From: a virus
Length of the DNA stretch: 31,942 nt
Strand: one strand, 5' to 3'
IMG/VR virus record: IMGVR_UViG_3300011113_000058
Span: 1 to 31,942 of that record
The position numbers were made by a program, and so were the translations under genes. Shown here in pieces: positions 7,180-15,238 of the stretch. The notes beneath the pieces were generated by a model, which saw only the letters and a list, made by a program, of their open reading frames with translations, ran no database searches and was not told the origin of the DNA. Each line of letters starts with the position of its first letter. Position 1 is the stretch's first letter.

Positions 7180-8857
7180 AAAGAAAACAGGATATCTTGG
7201 TAATCCCAACTTAAAAGAAGTTGGTACTCAGATAGAATTTACCAAAGAACAAGTAGAAGAGTATATTAAATGCTCTAATGATCCTGTATATTTTATTAAA
7301 AAATATATTAAAATTGTTACACTGGATAAAGGTTTAGAACCTTTTAGTTTGTATGATTATCAAGAAAAAATAGTTAATACTATTCAAAATAACAGATATG
7401 TTATTGCCAAACTCCCGCGACAAACAGGAAAAAGCACTACAACAGTAGCATGGATGGTTCATTATTTAATTTTTAATCAAAATGTTAATATTGCTATTCT
7501 AGCAAATAAATTAAAAACTGCCACTGAAATTATGAAAAGATTAAAGGAAGCATACGAATATCTTCCTAAATGGTTACAACATGGTGTAGTGGAATGGAAT
7601 AAAACATCTATTGCTCTTGAAAATGGATCTAGAGTCATGGCATCAGCAACATCTGCTTCTGCTGTTCGTGGTGGTTCGTATAATGTTATTTTTCTTGACG
7701 AGTTTGCACACGTTCCGTCTAATGTTGCAGACGAATTTTTTAGCTCCGTGTACCCTACAATCACTTCAGGACAAACGACTAAAGTGGTTATAGTATCTAC
7801 TCCAAACGGTTTAAACATGTTTTATAGCCTTTGGCAAGGAGCCAACAGAAAACGTGGTGAAGAAGGCAAAAATGAATATGTTCCTATTGAAGTACATTGG
7901 AGTCAAGTTCCACTATATCCTAGTGGCCCTCTACGAGACCAAAAATGGAAAGAACGAACAATTAAGCAATTAGGGGGAGGATCTGGTGGAGAACAAAAAT
8001 TTCGTAGCGAATATGACTGCGATTTTATAGGATCTTCTAATACTTTAATCTCTACTTCAAAACTTCATGTTCTTTCTCCTAAAACTCCTATCTCAGTCTC
8101 TAAAGAAGGTCTCTGGATTTACGAAGAACCCAGAGAAAATAGAATTTATGTGATGACTGTAGATACTTCTAGAGGTCAAGGAAAGGATTATAGTGCGGCG
8201 GTTGTGCTTGACATTACAGAAGCACCGTATCGTATTGTCGCAAAATACAGAAATAATATAATTTCTCCTATGTTATTCCCGACACTTTTATCCGCTTTAG
8301 GTAAAAAGTATGGGAATGCATACATTTTAATTGAAGTAAACGATATTGGTGGTCAAGTTGCAGATATTTTACATTACGATTTAGAATACGACAATTTACT
8401 AATGAGTATGAATAAAGGACGCTCTGGAATGGTTTTAAACGGTGGATTTGGTCGTGGCGAAACTATAATGGGAGTAAGAACAACATCTACAGTTAAAAAA
8501 TTAGGTTGTTCTATATTAAAAAGTTTAATAGAACAAGATAAACTAATAATAGAAGATGAAGACACCATAAAAGAATTACTTTCATTTGTTGCAAAATGGA
8601 ATAGTTTTGGTGCCGATGATGGGCACACAGACGATCTTGTTATGTGTTTGGTTATTTTTGCGTGGTTAACAAAACAGGGATATTTTAAAGAAATAACGAA
8701 TATTGACATCCGAAAAGAGCTTTTTCAGGGAGAAATTAAAAAAATTGAAGAGGATGACTGGTTTAGTTTTGGCTATATTTCTTCTATAGACCAAAACGAA
8801 GAAACAATAAAACCAGAAGAAAGCGGAGGAGATTTTTGGCATAAAGTTAATCCTTGA
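7169..8857 (+). CDS. 17: Terminase large subunit gp17 (DNA packaging ATPase/nuclease)
   Basis: The 562-residue protein has both terminase domains. The ATPase has Walker A LPRQTGKST (82-90, Lys88), Walker B VIFLDE (173-178, catalytic Glu178) and coupling motif VIVSTPNG (207-214). The C-terminal RNase H-fold nuclease has acidic residues in VDTSRGQG (Asp332), ILIEVND (Glu389) and DDGHTDDLV (Asp488/489), matching the triad of T4 gp17. It packages DNA through the portal and cuts at headful. The ATG at 7169 lies inside gp16 and has no clear Shine-Dalgarno sequence, so translational coupling is likely. Confidence 0.97.
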   Translation: MGYKKKTGYLGNPNLKEVGTQIEFTKEQVEEYIKCSNDPVYFIKKYIKIVTLDKGLEPFSLYDYQEKIVNTIQNNRYVIAKLPRQTGKSTTTVAWMVHYLIFNQNVNIAILANKLKTATEIMKRLKEAYEYLPKWLQHGVVEWNKTSIALENGSRVMASATSASAVRGGSYNVIFLDEFAHVPSNVADEFFSSVYPTITSGQTTKVVIVSTPNGLNMFYSLWQGANRKRGEEGKNEYVPIEVHWSQVPLYPSGPLRDQKWKERTIKQLGGGSGGEQKFRSEYDCDFIGSSNTLISTSKLHVLSPKTPISVSKEGLWIYEEPRENRIYVMTVDTSRGQGKDYSAAVVLDITEAPYRIVAKYRNNIISPMLFPTLLSALGKKYGNAYILIEVNDIGGQVADILHYDLEYDNLLMSMNKGRSGMVLNGGFGRGETIMGVRTTSTVKKLGCSILKSLIEQDKLIIEDEDTIKELLSFVAKWNSFGADDGHTDDLVMCLVIFAWLTKQGYFKEITNIDIRKELFQGEIKKIEEDDWFSFGYISSIDQNEETIKPEESGGDFWHKVNP

Positions 8858-8862
8858 AAAAT

Positions 8863-8870
8863 TATAAATA
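8863..8870 (+). promoter_or_regulatory. Late promoter (TATAAATA) for gp18
   Basis: An exact TATAAATA lies in the 42-bp gap after gp17, about 30 nt upstream of the gp18 ATG. A proper Shine-Dalgarno sequence (AGGAG, 8890-8894) lies between them, so this promoter makes a conventional leader. Confidence 0.75.
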
Positions 8871-8899
8871 TAATGTAAATTATAATATTAGGAGCAAAA

Positions 8900-10087
8900 A
8901 TGCCAATAACAGTTAAAGATAATACATTTACTTCATCAACAGTTAGCGAGGCTCCTTCTGCATTTGTTGCTGGTACTATGTCTTTTAACGGTTTAGTTAA
9001 CTTGTTCGGGACTACTGGCTCTACTGGAAGTTCTGAAACTGAACTAGGATACATGACAGTTCCTACATTAACAGACTGGTTTTCCAGATTATATTCAAAA
9101 TCTTATGGAATTTCTGGGCCTACTGGTGCATGGGCTGGAGAATGGTGGGCTATTCACAATTATTTACAATACGGAGGTCGTTGTGTAATTGGTGGAACGG
9201 GTAGCACTGGAGATTATTTTTCTGCTAATGGCAGCATAACACCAACACAAACGCCCTTACACAATACTTCATTGCTTTCTCTTGATGCGGTTTTTGATTC
9301 TGGTACTACTGCTTCTGCACAAGTAGCTATAGATGTGGCGACAAAACGGCAAGATTGTGTTGCAATAATTGGTAATTATAAAAGAATAACTGGAGCCCCA
9401 GGATTAACACAAAATTATTCTGGAAGAACTGCAGATTTTGGTTTTAATACTTCCAGTCCGTATGTTATATACGTTGCGGGAAGAAAAAAGTTTGTTGCTG
9501 GTATAAGCGAACAAGTTAATATTTTAGAAGCAAATATGAGTCCTGATGTTGCTGGTTGTATGGCACGCTCTGCACGCGATGAAAGAATTTGGGCATCTCC
9601 TGCAGGAAAAACGAGAGGAAGAATATTAGGAGTAGTAGCGTTACAGCAAGCATTTTTGGATGCAGATTCTACTTATATGTTAAATTCTAATGTTAATCCT
9701 ATAATGACCATACCGGGTCAGGGAACATATCTTATGGGAAACGAAACATCACAGACTACTGGAATATTAAGTCGAATAAATGCTGTGATGATGATTGCGT
9801 ATTTAAGAAAACAATTAGAAAATATAGCAGAAAATTTCTTGTTTCAAGTAAACAATTCTAATACCAGACAAGAAATAATATCGTCTATGATTCCAATTTT
9901 AGAAGATGTAAAAGGAGGAAACGGTATTTCTAATTATAAAGTAGTGTGTGATGAAACAAACAATACAACTTCTACGATCAATAATAGCCAGTTAATTATT
10001 GATGTTTTCGTGGATTCTGTGTATGTTGCAGAAACTATACAGATACAAATAGTAAACAGCACCACGACAGAAACTTTTATAGCATAA
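8900..10087 (+). CDS. 18: Contractile tail sheath protein gp18
   Basis: The 395-residue protein belongs to the contractile sheath family. The signature is a C-terminal half with SPDVAGCMARSARDERIWAS and PAGKTRGRILGV, followed by a GILSRINAVMMIAYLRKQLE segment that forms the conserved contractile core. The N-terminus (AFVAGTMSFNGLVNLFGTTG) fits the usual start of sheath proteins. It is far shorter than T4 gp18 (659 residues); the protruding middle domains appear absent and only a small variable insert remains. It is preceded by a TATAAATA and a strong Shine-Dalgarno sequence, as expected for an abundant late protein. The tube protein follows 10 nt downstream. Confidence 0.93.
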   Translation: MPITVKDNTFTSSTVSEAPSAFVAGTMSFNGLVNLFGTTGSTGSSETELGYMTVPTLTDWFSRLYSKSYGISGPTGAWAGEWWAIHNYLQYGGRCVIGGTGSTGDYFSANGSITPTQTPLHNTSLLSLDAVFDSGTTASAQVAIDVATKRQDCVAIIGNYKRITGAPGLTQNYSGRTADFGFNTSSPYVIYVAGRKKFVAGISEQVNILEANMSPDVAGCMARSARDERIWASPAGKTRGRILGVVALQQAFLDADSTYMLNSNVNPIMTIPGQGTYLMGNETSQTTGILSRINAVMMIAYLRKQLENIAENFLFQVNNSNTRQEIISSMIPILEDVKGGNGISNYKVVCDETNNTTSTINNSQLIIDVFVDSVYVAETIQIQIVNSTTTETFIA

Positions 10088-10097
10088 GGATCTATTA

Positions 10098-10649
10098 GTG
10101 TCTCAATCAATAACAAACTTTATTTCTGGGTTTGGTGGGGGTACTCGTCCAAACAGATTTAAAATTATAGGAAATATTGGTGGTACCGTGACCCAAGGAA
10201 AATTTACAGATTTTCATGTAAATTCTGCCAGTTTGCCTTCTGCTACTGTTTCTCCTATAGGAATAAATTATCGTGGAAGAACTGTTCTTTATCCTGGAGA
10301 TCGTTCTTATCAGCCTTGGAATATAGTAGTATTAGATGAAAATCCTAATCAAAAAAGACAAGGCCAAAACAAAACTATTTACGGTGCTTTTCACGAATGG
10401 CAAGAAAGCATAAATAATCACGAAGCAAATACAACAACACAACTAGATCCTTCTAAGCACTTTTCTAGCGTATGGAATGTTATTCAATATGATACAAACG
10501 GAACAACACCAATAAGACGGTTTGATTTATATAATTGTTGGCCTGTGGCTGTTGGACCAATCCAACTGGATATGAGTCAAGACAATTCGTTATGTTATTT
10601 TCCTGTTACTATCGTGTTTAGTCATTATAAGTTTACTGATAAAAAATAA
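10098..10649 (+). CDS. 19: Tail tube protein gp19
   Basis: The 183-residue protein is a tail tube subunit of the gp19 family: a TRPNRFKIIG strand near the N-terminus, the FTDFHVNSASLPSATVSPIG loop, and a C-terminal FDLYNCWPVAVGPIQLDMSQ segment followed by a final beta-strand. T4 gp19 is 163 residues. Translation starts at GTG (10098), with AAGGA at 10085-10089 giving acceptable spacing; no in-frame ATG gives a complete N-terminus. It lies directly between gp18 and gp20 as in T4 and probably shares the gp18 late transcript. Confidence 0.92.
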   Translation: MSQSITNFISGFGGGTRPNRFKIIGNIGGTVTQGKFTDFHVNSASLPSATVSPIGINYRGRTVLYPGDRSYQPWNIVVLDENPNQKRQGQNKTIYGAFHEWQESINNHEANTTTQLDPSKHFSSVWNVIQYDTNGTTPIRRFDLYNCWPVAVGPIQLDMSQDNSLCYFPVTIVFSHYKFTDKK

Positions 10650-10661
10650 TAGGTGAAATTT

Positions 10662-12242
10662 ATGGAATTAGAATTATTTGGATTTTCAATAGGCCGAAAA
10701 AAGAAAGAAGAAGAACAAAAAGCTATTCAAGAAGTTATTACCCCCGATTCTTACGATGGTTCTTACATTTTAGAAACTGGTGGTGTTTTTGGTACATTTG
10801 TTGATTTTTCTGGTGCCGTGCGCGATGAAAATCAGATGATTCAACATTACAGAGCTATGGCTTTGTATCCTGAAGTTGATGCTGCTATCGAAGATATCAC
10901 TAATGAAGCTATAGTTTTAGATCAAGATAGAAAACCAATAAAATTAAATTTAGACAGAGTAAATCTTTCCGAAACTATAAAAACAAAAATATATTCTGAA
11001 TACAATTATCTTTTAAAACTATTAGATTTTTCAAATAAAGCATCAGATATTTTTAGGCGTTGGTATATCGACTCTAAACTTTATTATTATAAAAAAATAG
11101 ATAAAAACGATTTAAGAAAAGGTATAGTAGAACTTGTACCTATAGATCCTGTAAAGATTAAAAAGATTAGAAAAATTGAAAAAGACAAATCTATACATGG
11201 TGGAATGGGTCCATTTTCTCCTATAAAAAATATTCAAGAATATTTTGTTTATGTTGATACAGACAGAGATTCTGCGTTTCCTACTTCATCATCAGGATGG
11301 AAAATTTCATTAGATACTATAACTTATTCTCACTCAGGGATTATTGATTCTGCCACAAAACGAGTTGTAGGATATTTACAGAAAGCGGTTCGTCCATTAA
11401 ATTTGTTACGACAAATTGAAGATGCTGTGGCAATTTATCGCATTTCTCGTGCTCCTGAACGTCGTATTTTTTACGTAGACGTTGGTAACCTGCCTAAACA
11501 AAAAGCAGAACAATATTTACGTGAAATTATGAACAGATATCGTAATAAAGTTATTTACGATCCCAAGACTGGAGAAATAAAAGACGAACGTAATCACATG
11601 AGTATGTTGGAAGATTATTGGATGCCTAGAAGAGAAGGTGGTAGAGGCACAGAAATTAGTACTTTAGATGGTGGTCAAAATCTAGGACAGATGGAAGACG
11701 TGATGTATCTTCTACAAAAACTGTACAGGGCTTTAGGAGTTCCTCTTTCTCGTATGATGCCTGATACAGGATTTAATATGGGAAGATCTGCAGAAATTAC
11801 CAGAGATGAAGTAAAGTTTAATAAATTTATTGACAGACTAAGACACAAATTTAGTTTTATGTTGTTAGATCTTTTAAAGACTCAGGTGTTATTAAAAGGA
11901 TTAATGACTGAAGAAGATTGGAATAGAATAAGCCAAGATGTTAGTTTTAAATTCAACAATGATTCGTACTTTACAGAATTAAAAAATAACGATATATTGC
12001 GTGAAAGAATAGACATTATTGCTGCAGTTACTCCATTTATAGGTAAATTTTTCTCTGAAGAATATATAAGAAAAAATTTATTGAAACAATCAGAAGAAGA
12101 AATGTTAGAAATAGACGCACAAATAAACAGAGAAATGCAACGACAATTAGAAGCACAAGAAATGCAAGCGTATCAACAAATGATGTCCGGAGAAACACCA
12201 GAAGAAAACACGGAAGAAGCTGAAGAGGAACAACAGCAATGA
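10662..12242 (+). CDS. 20: Portal protein gp20
   Basis: This is the dodecameric head portal through which DNA enters and leaves. Family-typical segments include the N-terminal GTFVDFSGAVRDENQMIQHY, then ALYPEVDAAIEDITNEAIV, the VRPLNLLRQIEDAVAIYRIS clip/stem region with RAPERRIFYVDVGNLPKQKA after it, and the IDRLRHKFSFMLLDLLKTQ helix. With start ATG 10662 the protein is 526 residues (T4: 524). A GTG at 10653 is in frame, but AGG at 10651-10653 fits better as the Shine-Dalgarno sequence for 10662. The C-terminus is Glu/Gln-rich. The stop overlaps the next gene by ATGA. Confidence 0.95.
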   Translation: MELELFGFSIGRKKKEEEQKAIQEVITPDSYDGSYILETGGVFGTFVDFSGAVRDENQMIQHYRAMALYPEVDAAIEDITNEAIVLDQDRKPIKLNLDRVNLSETIKTKIYSEYNYLLKLLDFSNKASDIFRRWYIDSKLYYYKKIDKNDLRKGIVELVPIDPVKIKKIRKIEKDKSIHGGMGPFSPIKNIQEYFVYVDTDRDSAFPTSSSGWKISLDTITYSHSGIIDSATKRVVGYLQKAVRPLNLLRQIEDAVAIYRISRAPERRIFYVDVGNLPKQKAEQYLREIMNRYRNKVIYDPKTGEIKDERNHMSMLEDYWMPRREGGRGTEISTLDGGQNLGQMEDVMYLLQKLYRALGVPLSRMMPDTGFNMGRSAEITRDEVKFNKFIDRLRHKFSFMLLDLLKTQVLLKGLMTEEDWNRISQDVSFKFNNDSYFTELKNNDILRERIDIIAAVTPFIGKFFSEEYIRKNLLKQSEEEMLEIDAQINREMQRQLEAQEMQAYQQMMSGETPEENTEEAEEEQQQ

Positions 12243-12661
12243 ATACTACAAAACGGATGGTAGAAATGTTATTAAGAGGAAAAGGAGATCAATTTAAAAA
12301 CATAATGAAAGAAGAATTGATTCATCGTGCCTCTGTTTTATTAGAAAAACTTTATAAAAATAATAGTAAAAACGTTTTGGCTGATGACTCTAAAACGGAA
12401 CAATGCAAAAATAATGAAATTGTTACCACACAAGATATGGCGGAACAAGTAAAAATTCCTACAAAATTTGTACCGGAAACCACCTATTATCTAAAAGATG
12501 GTAATTTAGGTATATTAAACGAATCAGAAAAACAGTTAATTTCTAAATTACACGAAAAACTAAATAATATAAACAAGGAAAGATTAGTAAAACTATTATC
12601 AGAATCTAAAGAATCTTTTAATAGAATTTTAAATTTGGCAAAAGTAGAGAATAACAAGTAA
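12239..12661 (+). CDS. Probable prohead core protein (gp67/gp68-like position)
   Basis: The 140-residue helical, Lys/Glu-rich protein overlaps gp20 by 4 nt (ATGA), so it is translationally coupled. In T4 the small prohead-core genes 67 and 68 occupy this interval between the portal and the gp21 protease. The N-terminus (MVEMLLRGKGDQFKNIMKEEL) has the alternating hydrophobic pattern seen at the start of small core proteins, and resembles loosely the next gene's N-terminus. No catalytic motif is visible. A role as an internal scaffold component is inferred from location and composition only. Confidence 0.6.
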   Translation: MNTTKRMVEMLLRGKGDQFKNIMKEELIHRASVLLEKLYKNNSKNVLADDSKTEQCKNNEIVTTQDMAEQVKIPTKFVPETTYYLKDGNLGILNESEKQLISKLHEKLNNINKERLVKLLSESKESFNRILNLAKVENNK

Positions 12662-12670
12662 GGAAATCAA

Positions 12671-13027
12671 ATGGAAAACGATATTAAAAAATTTATAAAT
12701 TTAGTCATGACAGAAGACCTGGTAAAAGCTAAAGAAACAGTGAATGAACTGTTAAATAATAAATTATCAGTTTCTTTGACCACAAAATTTGACGAATATG
12801 CTCCTACCATGTTTGAAGCAGCAAAACCAGATTTCTTGGATTTAGACAAAGACGGGAACACTGAAGAACCAATGAAACAGGCTGCAAAACAAGCTGAAGG
12901 AGACGATGAAGATGTGGATGAGGACGAGGAGCAATCTGAGAAAGAAGAAGAAAGTGAGACCGAAGACGAAGACAGCGAGGAAGATTCAGAAGAAAACGAA
13001 GAAGAAGAAGAAAAAGAGGAAGATTGA
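12671..13027 (+). CDS. 67: Acidic prohead core protein, gp67-like
   Basis: The 118-residue protein has a short helical N-terminal region (about residues 1-60) and a C-terminal half made almost entirely of Glu and Asp with some Ser. T4 gp67, an 80-residue prohead core protein cleaved by gp21, has the same design: a helical start containing a NDLVAAR-like motif (here TEDLVKAKETVNELL) and a long acidic tail. AAGGAAATCAA precedes the ATG. It immediately precedes the protease, as gp67 nearly does in T4. The assignment rests on architecture and synteny, since low-complexity tails align poorly. Confidence 0.7.
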   Translation: MENDIKKFINLVMTEDLVKAKETVNELLNNKLSVSLTTKFDEYAPTMFEAAKPDFLDLDKDGNTEEPMKQAAKQAEGDDEDVDEDEEQSEKEEESETEDEDSEEDSEENEEEEEKEED

Positions 13028-13674
13028 TGAAACTAATAACAGAAACAGTTGAAGAAGTAAATTTTTTGACTGAAGCCGCTGTAGACGGTGGTAAAAATTA
13101 TTTTATTGAGGGCACTTTTATGCAAGCTGATACCCTTAATAGAAATAAAAGAATATACCCCAAACACATTTTATTAAACGAAGTGTCTCGTTATACCCGA
13201 GAATACGTAGAAAATAAAAGAGCTTTCGGTGAATTGAATCACCCATCTGGTCCCACTGTTAATCTTGATCGTGTTGCTATAATTATTACAGAATTAAACT
13301 GTAATGGTGGAGATGTTTACGGTAAAGCTAAAGTTATGAGCACACCTATGGGCGAAATAGTAAAAAGTTTAATTAAAGAAGGTGCTCGTCTTGGTGTGTC
13401 TACTCGTGGTATGGGATCTCTTAAAGCTAAAAATGGTTACAATGAAGTTCAACCAGATTTTATGCTTTCTGCTGTGGATATTGTGGCAGATCCGTCTGCG
13501 CCTAATGCTTTTGTTAACGGTATAATGGAAGGAAAAGAATGGATCTGGGATAATGGAATTTTAATAGAAAAACATATTGAACAGTATCGCAAAGAAATTG
13601 AAAGTGTCAATAAACGTGATCTAGAACGTAAAGCTGTATCACTTTTTGAGGACTTTTTAAAAAGATTAAAATAA
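13027..13674 (+). CDS. 21: Prohead protease gp21
   Basis: The 215-residue serine protease matches T4 gp21 (212 residues) and matures the prohead by cutting core proteins, gp23 and itself. The herpesvirus-protease-like catalytic elements are visible: His72 in FGELNHPSG, Ser125 in LGVSTRGMGS, and Asp151 or Asp155 in AVDIVADPSAPNAF. The N-terminal YFIEGTFMQADTLNRNKRIY segment is also typical. I place the start at ATG 13027, which overlaps the previous TGA (TGATG); an in-frame TTG lies one codon earlier. It is coupled to the acidic core gene. Confidence 0.93.
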   Translation: MKLITETVEEVNFLTEAAVDGGKNYFIEGTFMQADTLNRNKRIYPKHILLNEVSRYTREYVENKRAFGELNHPSGPTVNLDRVAIIITELNCNGGDVYGKAKVMSTPMGEIVKSLIKEGARLGVSTRGMGSLKAKNGYNEVQPDFMLSAVDIVADPSAPNAFVNGIMEGKEWIWDNGILIEKHIEQYRKEIESVNKRDLERKAVSLFEDFLKRLK

Positions 13675-13678
13675 AGAT

Positions 13679-14218
13679 ATGAATAACCAGACACCATCAT
13701 ATAGATTTAAAAAAAACGAATTAACAAATCTTGTTAAACAAGATTTGCATGAGATTTTTAATGTAGATTGGCTGGATTTATTTAAAAGAATATCTAGAAG
13801 ACCTGTAAATCCTGGTATGGTTAGAGCATTTAAGGCCAAACAAGCAAAAGATCCAAATGTTAAACCTCCATGGGAGGTAGATCCTGAAACTGGACAAAAT
13901 TATATTCCCACATTAAATTATGGAGAAACTTGGGCAAAAACACCACCAGAACGCAGAATTCCAGCAATGACTGGTATGATTGCACAACAAGGATTTAGCA
14001 AAGAAGCTGCACAAGATTATGAAAAATACTACAAAACACTGTATCAAGGTGCTAAAAGTATGACATCTCCATTAACCGCATTATTGCCGAAAAAAATAAG
14101 AGATGTATTTTCTGGTGGTGCTGTTTCTAAACTAATAGATCCAGGATTAGAAGCACAATTGCCATCTTTAATGGCAGCAGCGTCTTTTGATCCACGGGTA
14201 TTGGCTTTAAAAACGTAA
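13679..14218 (+). CDS. Unrecognised protein between the prohead protease and scaffold genes
   Basis: The 179-residue basic protein was not recognised. The N-terminus (YRFKKNELTNLVKQDLHEIF) is followed by a Pro-rich stretch (RRPVNPGMVRAFKAK, then KPPWEVDPETGQNYIPT) and an Ala/Leu-rich C-terminal part (DPGLEAQLPSLMAAASFDPR). An LHE at residues 23-25 fits the (L/I)xE cleavage preference of T4 gp21, so the N-terminal peptide might be removed in the prohead; this is speculation. It begins 4 nt after the gp21 stop (AAAGATATG, weak Shine-Dalgarno) and lies in the head-assembly operon, where T4 has no extra gene. A capsid-internal or decoration protein is the most natural guess. Confidence 0.65.
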   Translation: MNNQTPSYRFKKNELTNLVKQDLHEIFNVDWLDLFKRISRRPVNPGMVRAFKAKQAKDPNVKPPWEVDPETGQNYIPTLNYGETWAKTPPERRIPAMTGMIAQQGFSKEAAQDYEKYYKTLYQGAKSMTSPLTALLPKKIRDVFSGGAVSKLIDPGLEAQLPSLMAAASFDPRVLALKT

Positions 14219-14237
14219 TTTTTAAAAAAGTAAAATT

Positions 14238-14245
14238 TATAAATA
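14238..14245 (+). promoter_or_regulatory. Late promoter (TATAAATA) for gp22
   Basis: An exact TATAAATA in the 50-bp gap before gp22, followed by TTAGGA (14255-14260) as Shine-Dalgarno sequence and ATG at 14269. It gives a short conventional leader. Confidence 0.75.
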
Positions 14246-14268
14246 AAATAGTAATTAGGAAAAAACAC

Positions 14269-15204
14269 ATGAAAGACCAAAAACAACAAAAATCACACGT
14301 AATGGATGCCACCGGTAAAGGAGACTTCGATACTTCTGGCCGTGGTAGTTTTCTAGGAACTTTAGATAATTCTGCTGGAGCAGCAGCAACAAAAAGAAAC
14401 ATGACTCTTGCTCCAGGAGTAGGAGGAGTAGAAGATCCCCGCGCAGAAGGTATGGCTAAACAACAAAGCAAAACCGTGGTTCAGCCTGTAACCGAACATC
14501 TACAAACCTTATTCAGTGGCCAAGACCTTTCAGAAGAATTCATGAATAAAGCTTCTGTAGTATTCGAAGCAGCTTTGAATGAAAGAACTTCAGTTATTCG
14601 TGAAGAACTGCTACAAGAAAGTGCTACACTACTGGAACAAGAAGTTAGCAAAACTGTAAACGAACTTGCTACTCGTCTAGACGAATATCTAAATTATGTT
14701 GTAGAAGAGTGGATGCAAGAAAATAAACTTGCTGTAGAATCAGGTATTCGTACAGAAATTGCTGAAAGTTTCATTACTGGTCTAAAGACTCTGTTCGAAA
14801 CTCATTACGTAGAAGTACCTGAAAGCAAGCATGATGTTCTAGAAGATCTGTTTGCTGAAAATCAAAAACTAGAAGAATCGTTAAACGAACAGATTAAAAA
14901 CAACATGGATATGAAACAAGAAATTGTTGCAGGACAAGCTCGTTCAGTTTTCTTAGAAACCATTTCGGACATGTCTAAAGTAGACGCTGAACGTCTTGCT
15001 TCTCTGGCAGAAAGTGTTGAATTTACCAGTGTTGAAGATTTTTCTAATAAATTAACAATTCTTAAAGAAAATTACATGAAAGCTGCTCCAACTGCAGCAA
15101 ATGAACCAGAAATTATAGCAGAACAAAAAGACCAAACTCAAACTAGTGAAGGTCCTATGTCTGCTTATGTAACCGCCGTATCTCGTCAAGTTAAAAAATT
15201 CTAA
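14269..15204 (+). CDS. 22: Prohead scaffold (core) protein gp22
   Basis: The 311-residue protein is the main internal scaffold that shapes the prohead and is degraded by gp21. The first 75 residues are Gly/Ala-rich and disordered. The rest is strongly helical and Glu-rich, with predicted coiled coil from roughly 95 to 240 (EEFMNKASVVFEAALNERTS, then VVEEWMQENKLAVESGIRTE and IAESFITGLKTLFETHYVEV, all typical of the family). T4 gp22 is 269 residues. It has its own TATAAATA and Shine-Dalgarno sequence and is followed 34 nt later by gp23. Leucine is often encoded by CTA here, as in gp23. Confidence 0.93.
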   Translation: MKDQKQQKSHVMDATGKGDFDTSGRGSFLGTLDNSAGAAATKRNMTLAPGVGGVEDPRAEGMAKQQSKTVVQPVTEHLQTLFSGQDLSEEFMNKASVVFEAALNERTSVIREELLQESATLLEQEVSKTVNELATRLDEYLNYVVEEWMQENKLAVESGIRTEIAESFITGLKTLFETHYVEVPESKHDVLEDLFAENQKLEESLNEQIKNNMDMKQEIVAGQARSVFLETISDMSKVDAERLASLAESVEFTSVEDFSNKLTILKENYMKAAPTAANEPEIIAEQKDQTQTSEGPMSAYVTAVSRQVKKF

Positions 15205-15206
15205 AA

Positions 15207-15214
15207 TATAAATA
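15207..15214 (+). promoter_or_regulatory. Late promoter (TATAAATA) for gp23
   Basis: An exact TATAAATA lies 24 nt upstream of the gp23 ATG. A strong AAGGAG (15225-15230) provides ribosome binding, consistent with the very high expression expected of the major capsid protein. Confidence 0.8.
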
Positions 15215-15238
15215 AATTAAAATCAAGGAGAAAAACAA

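Noticed and set aside
7477-7818. 113-residue minus-strand open frame within the terminase gene
   Set aside because: It is fully antisense to the conserved ATPase domain, with no start signal and no neighbours on that strand.
8374-9054. Minus-strand open frames over the gp17/gp18 junction
   Set aside because: They are antisense to two well-identified genes and to the late promoter between them; no coding signals were seen.
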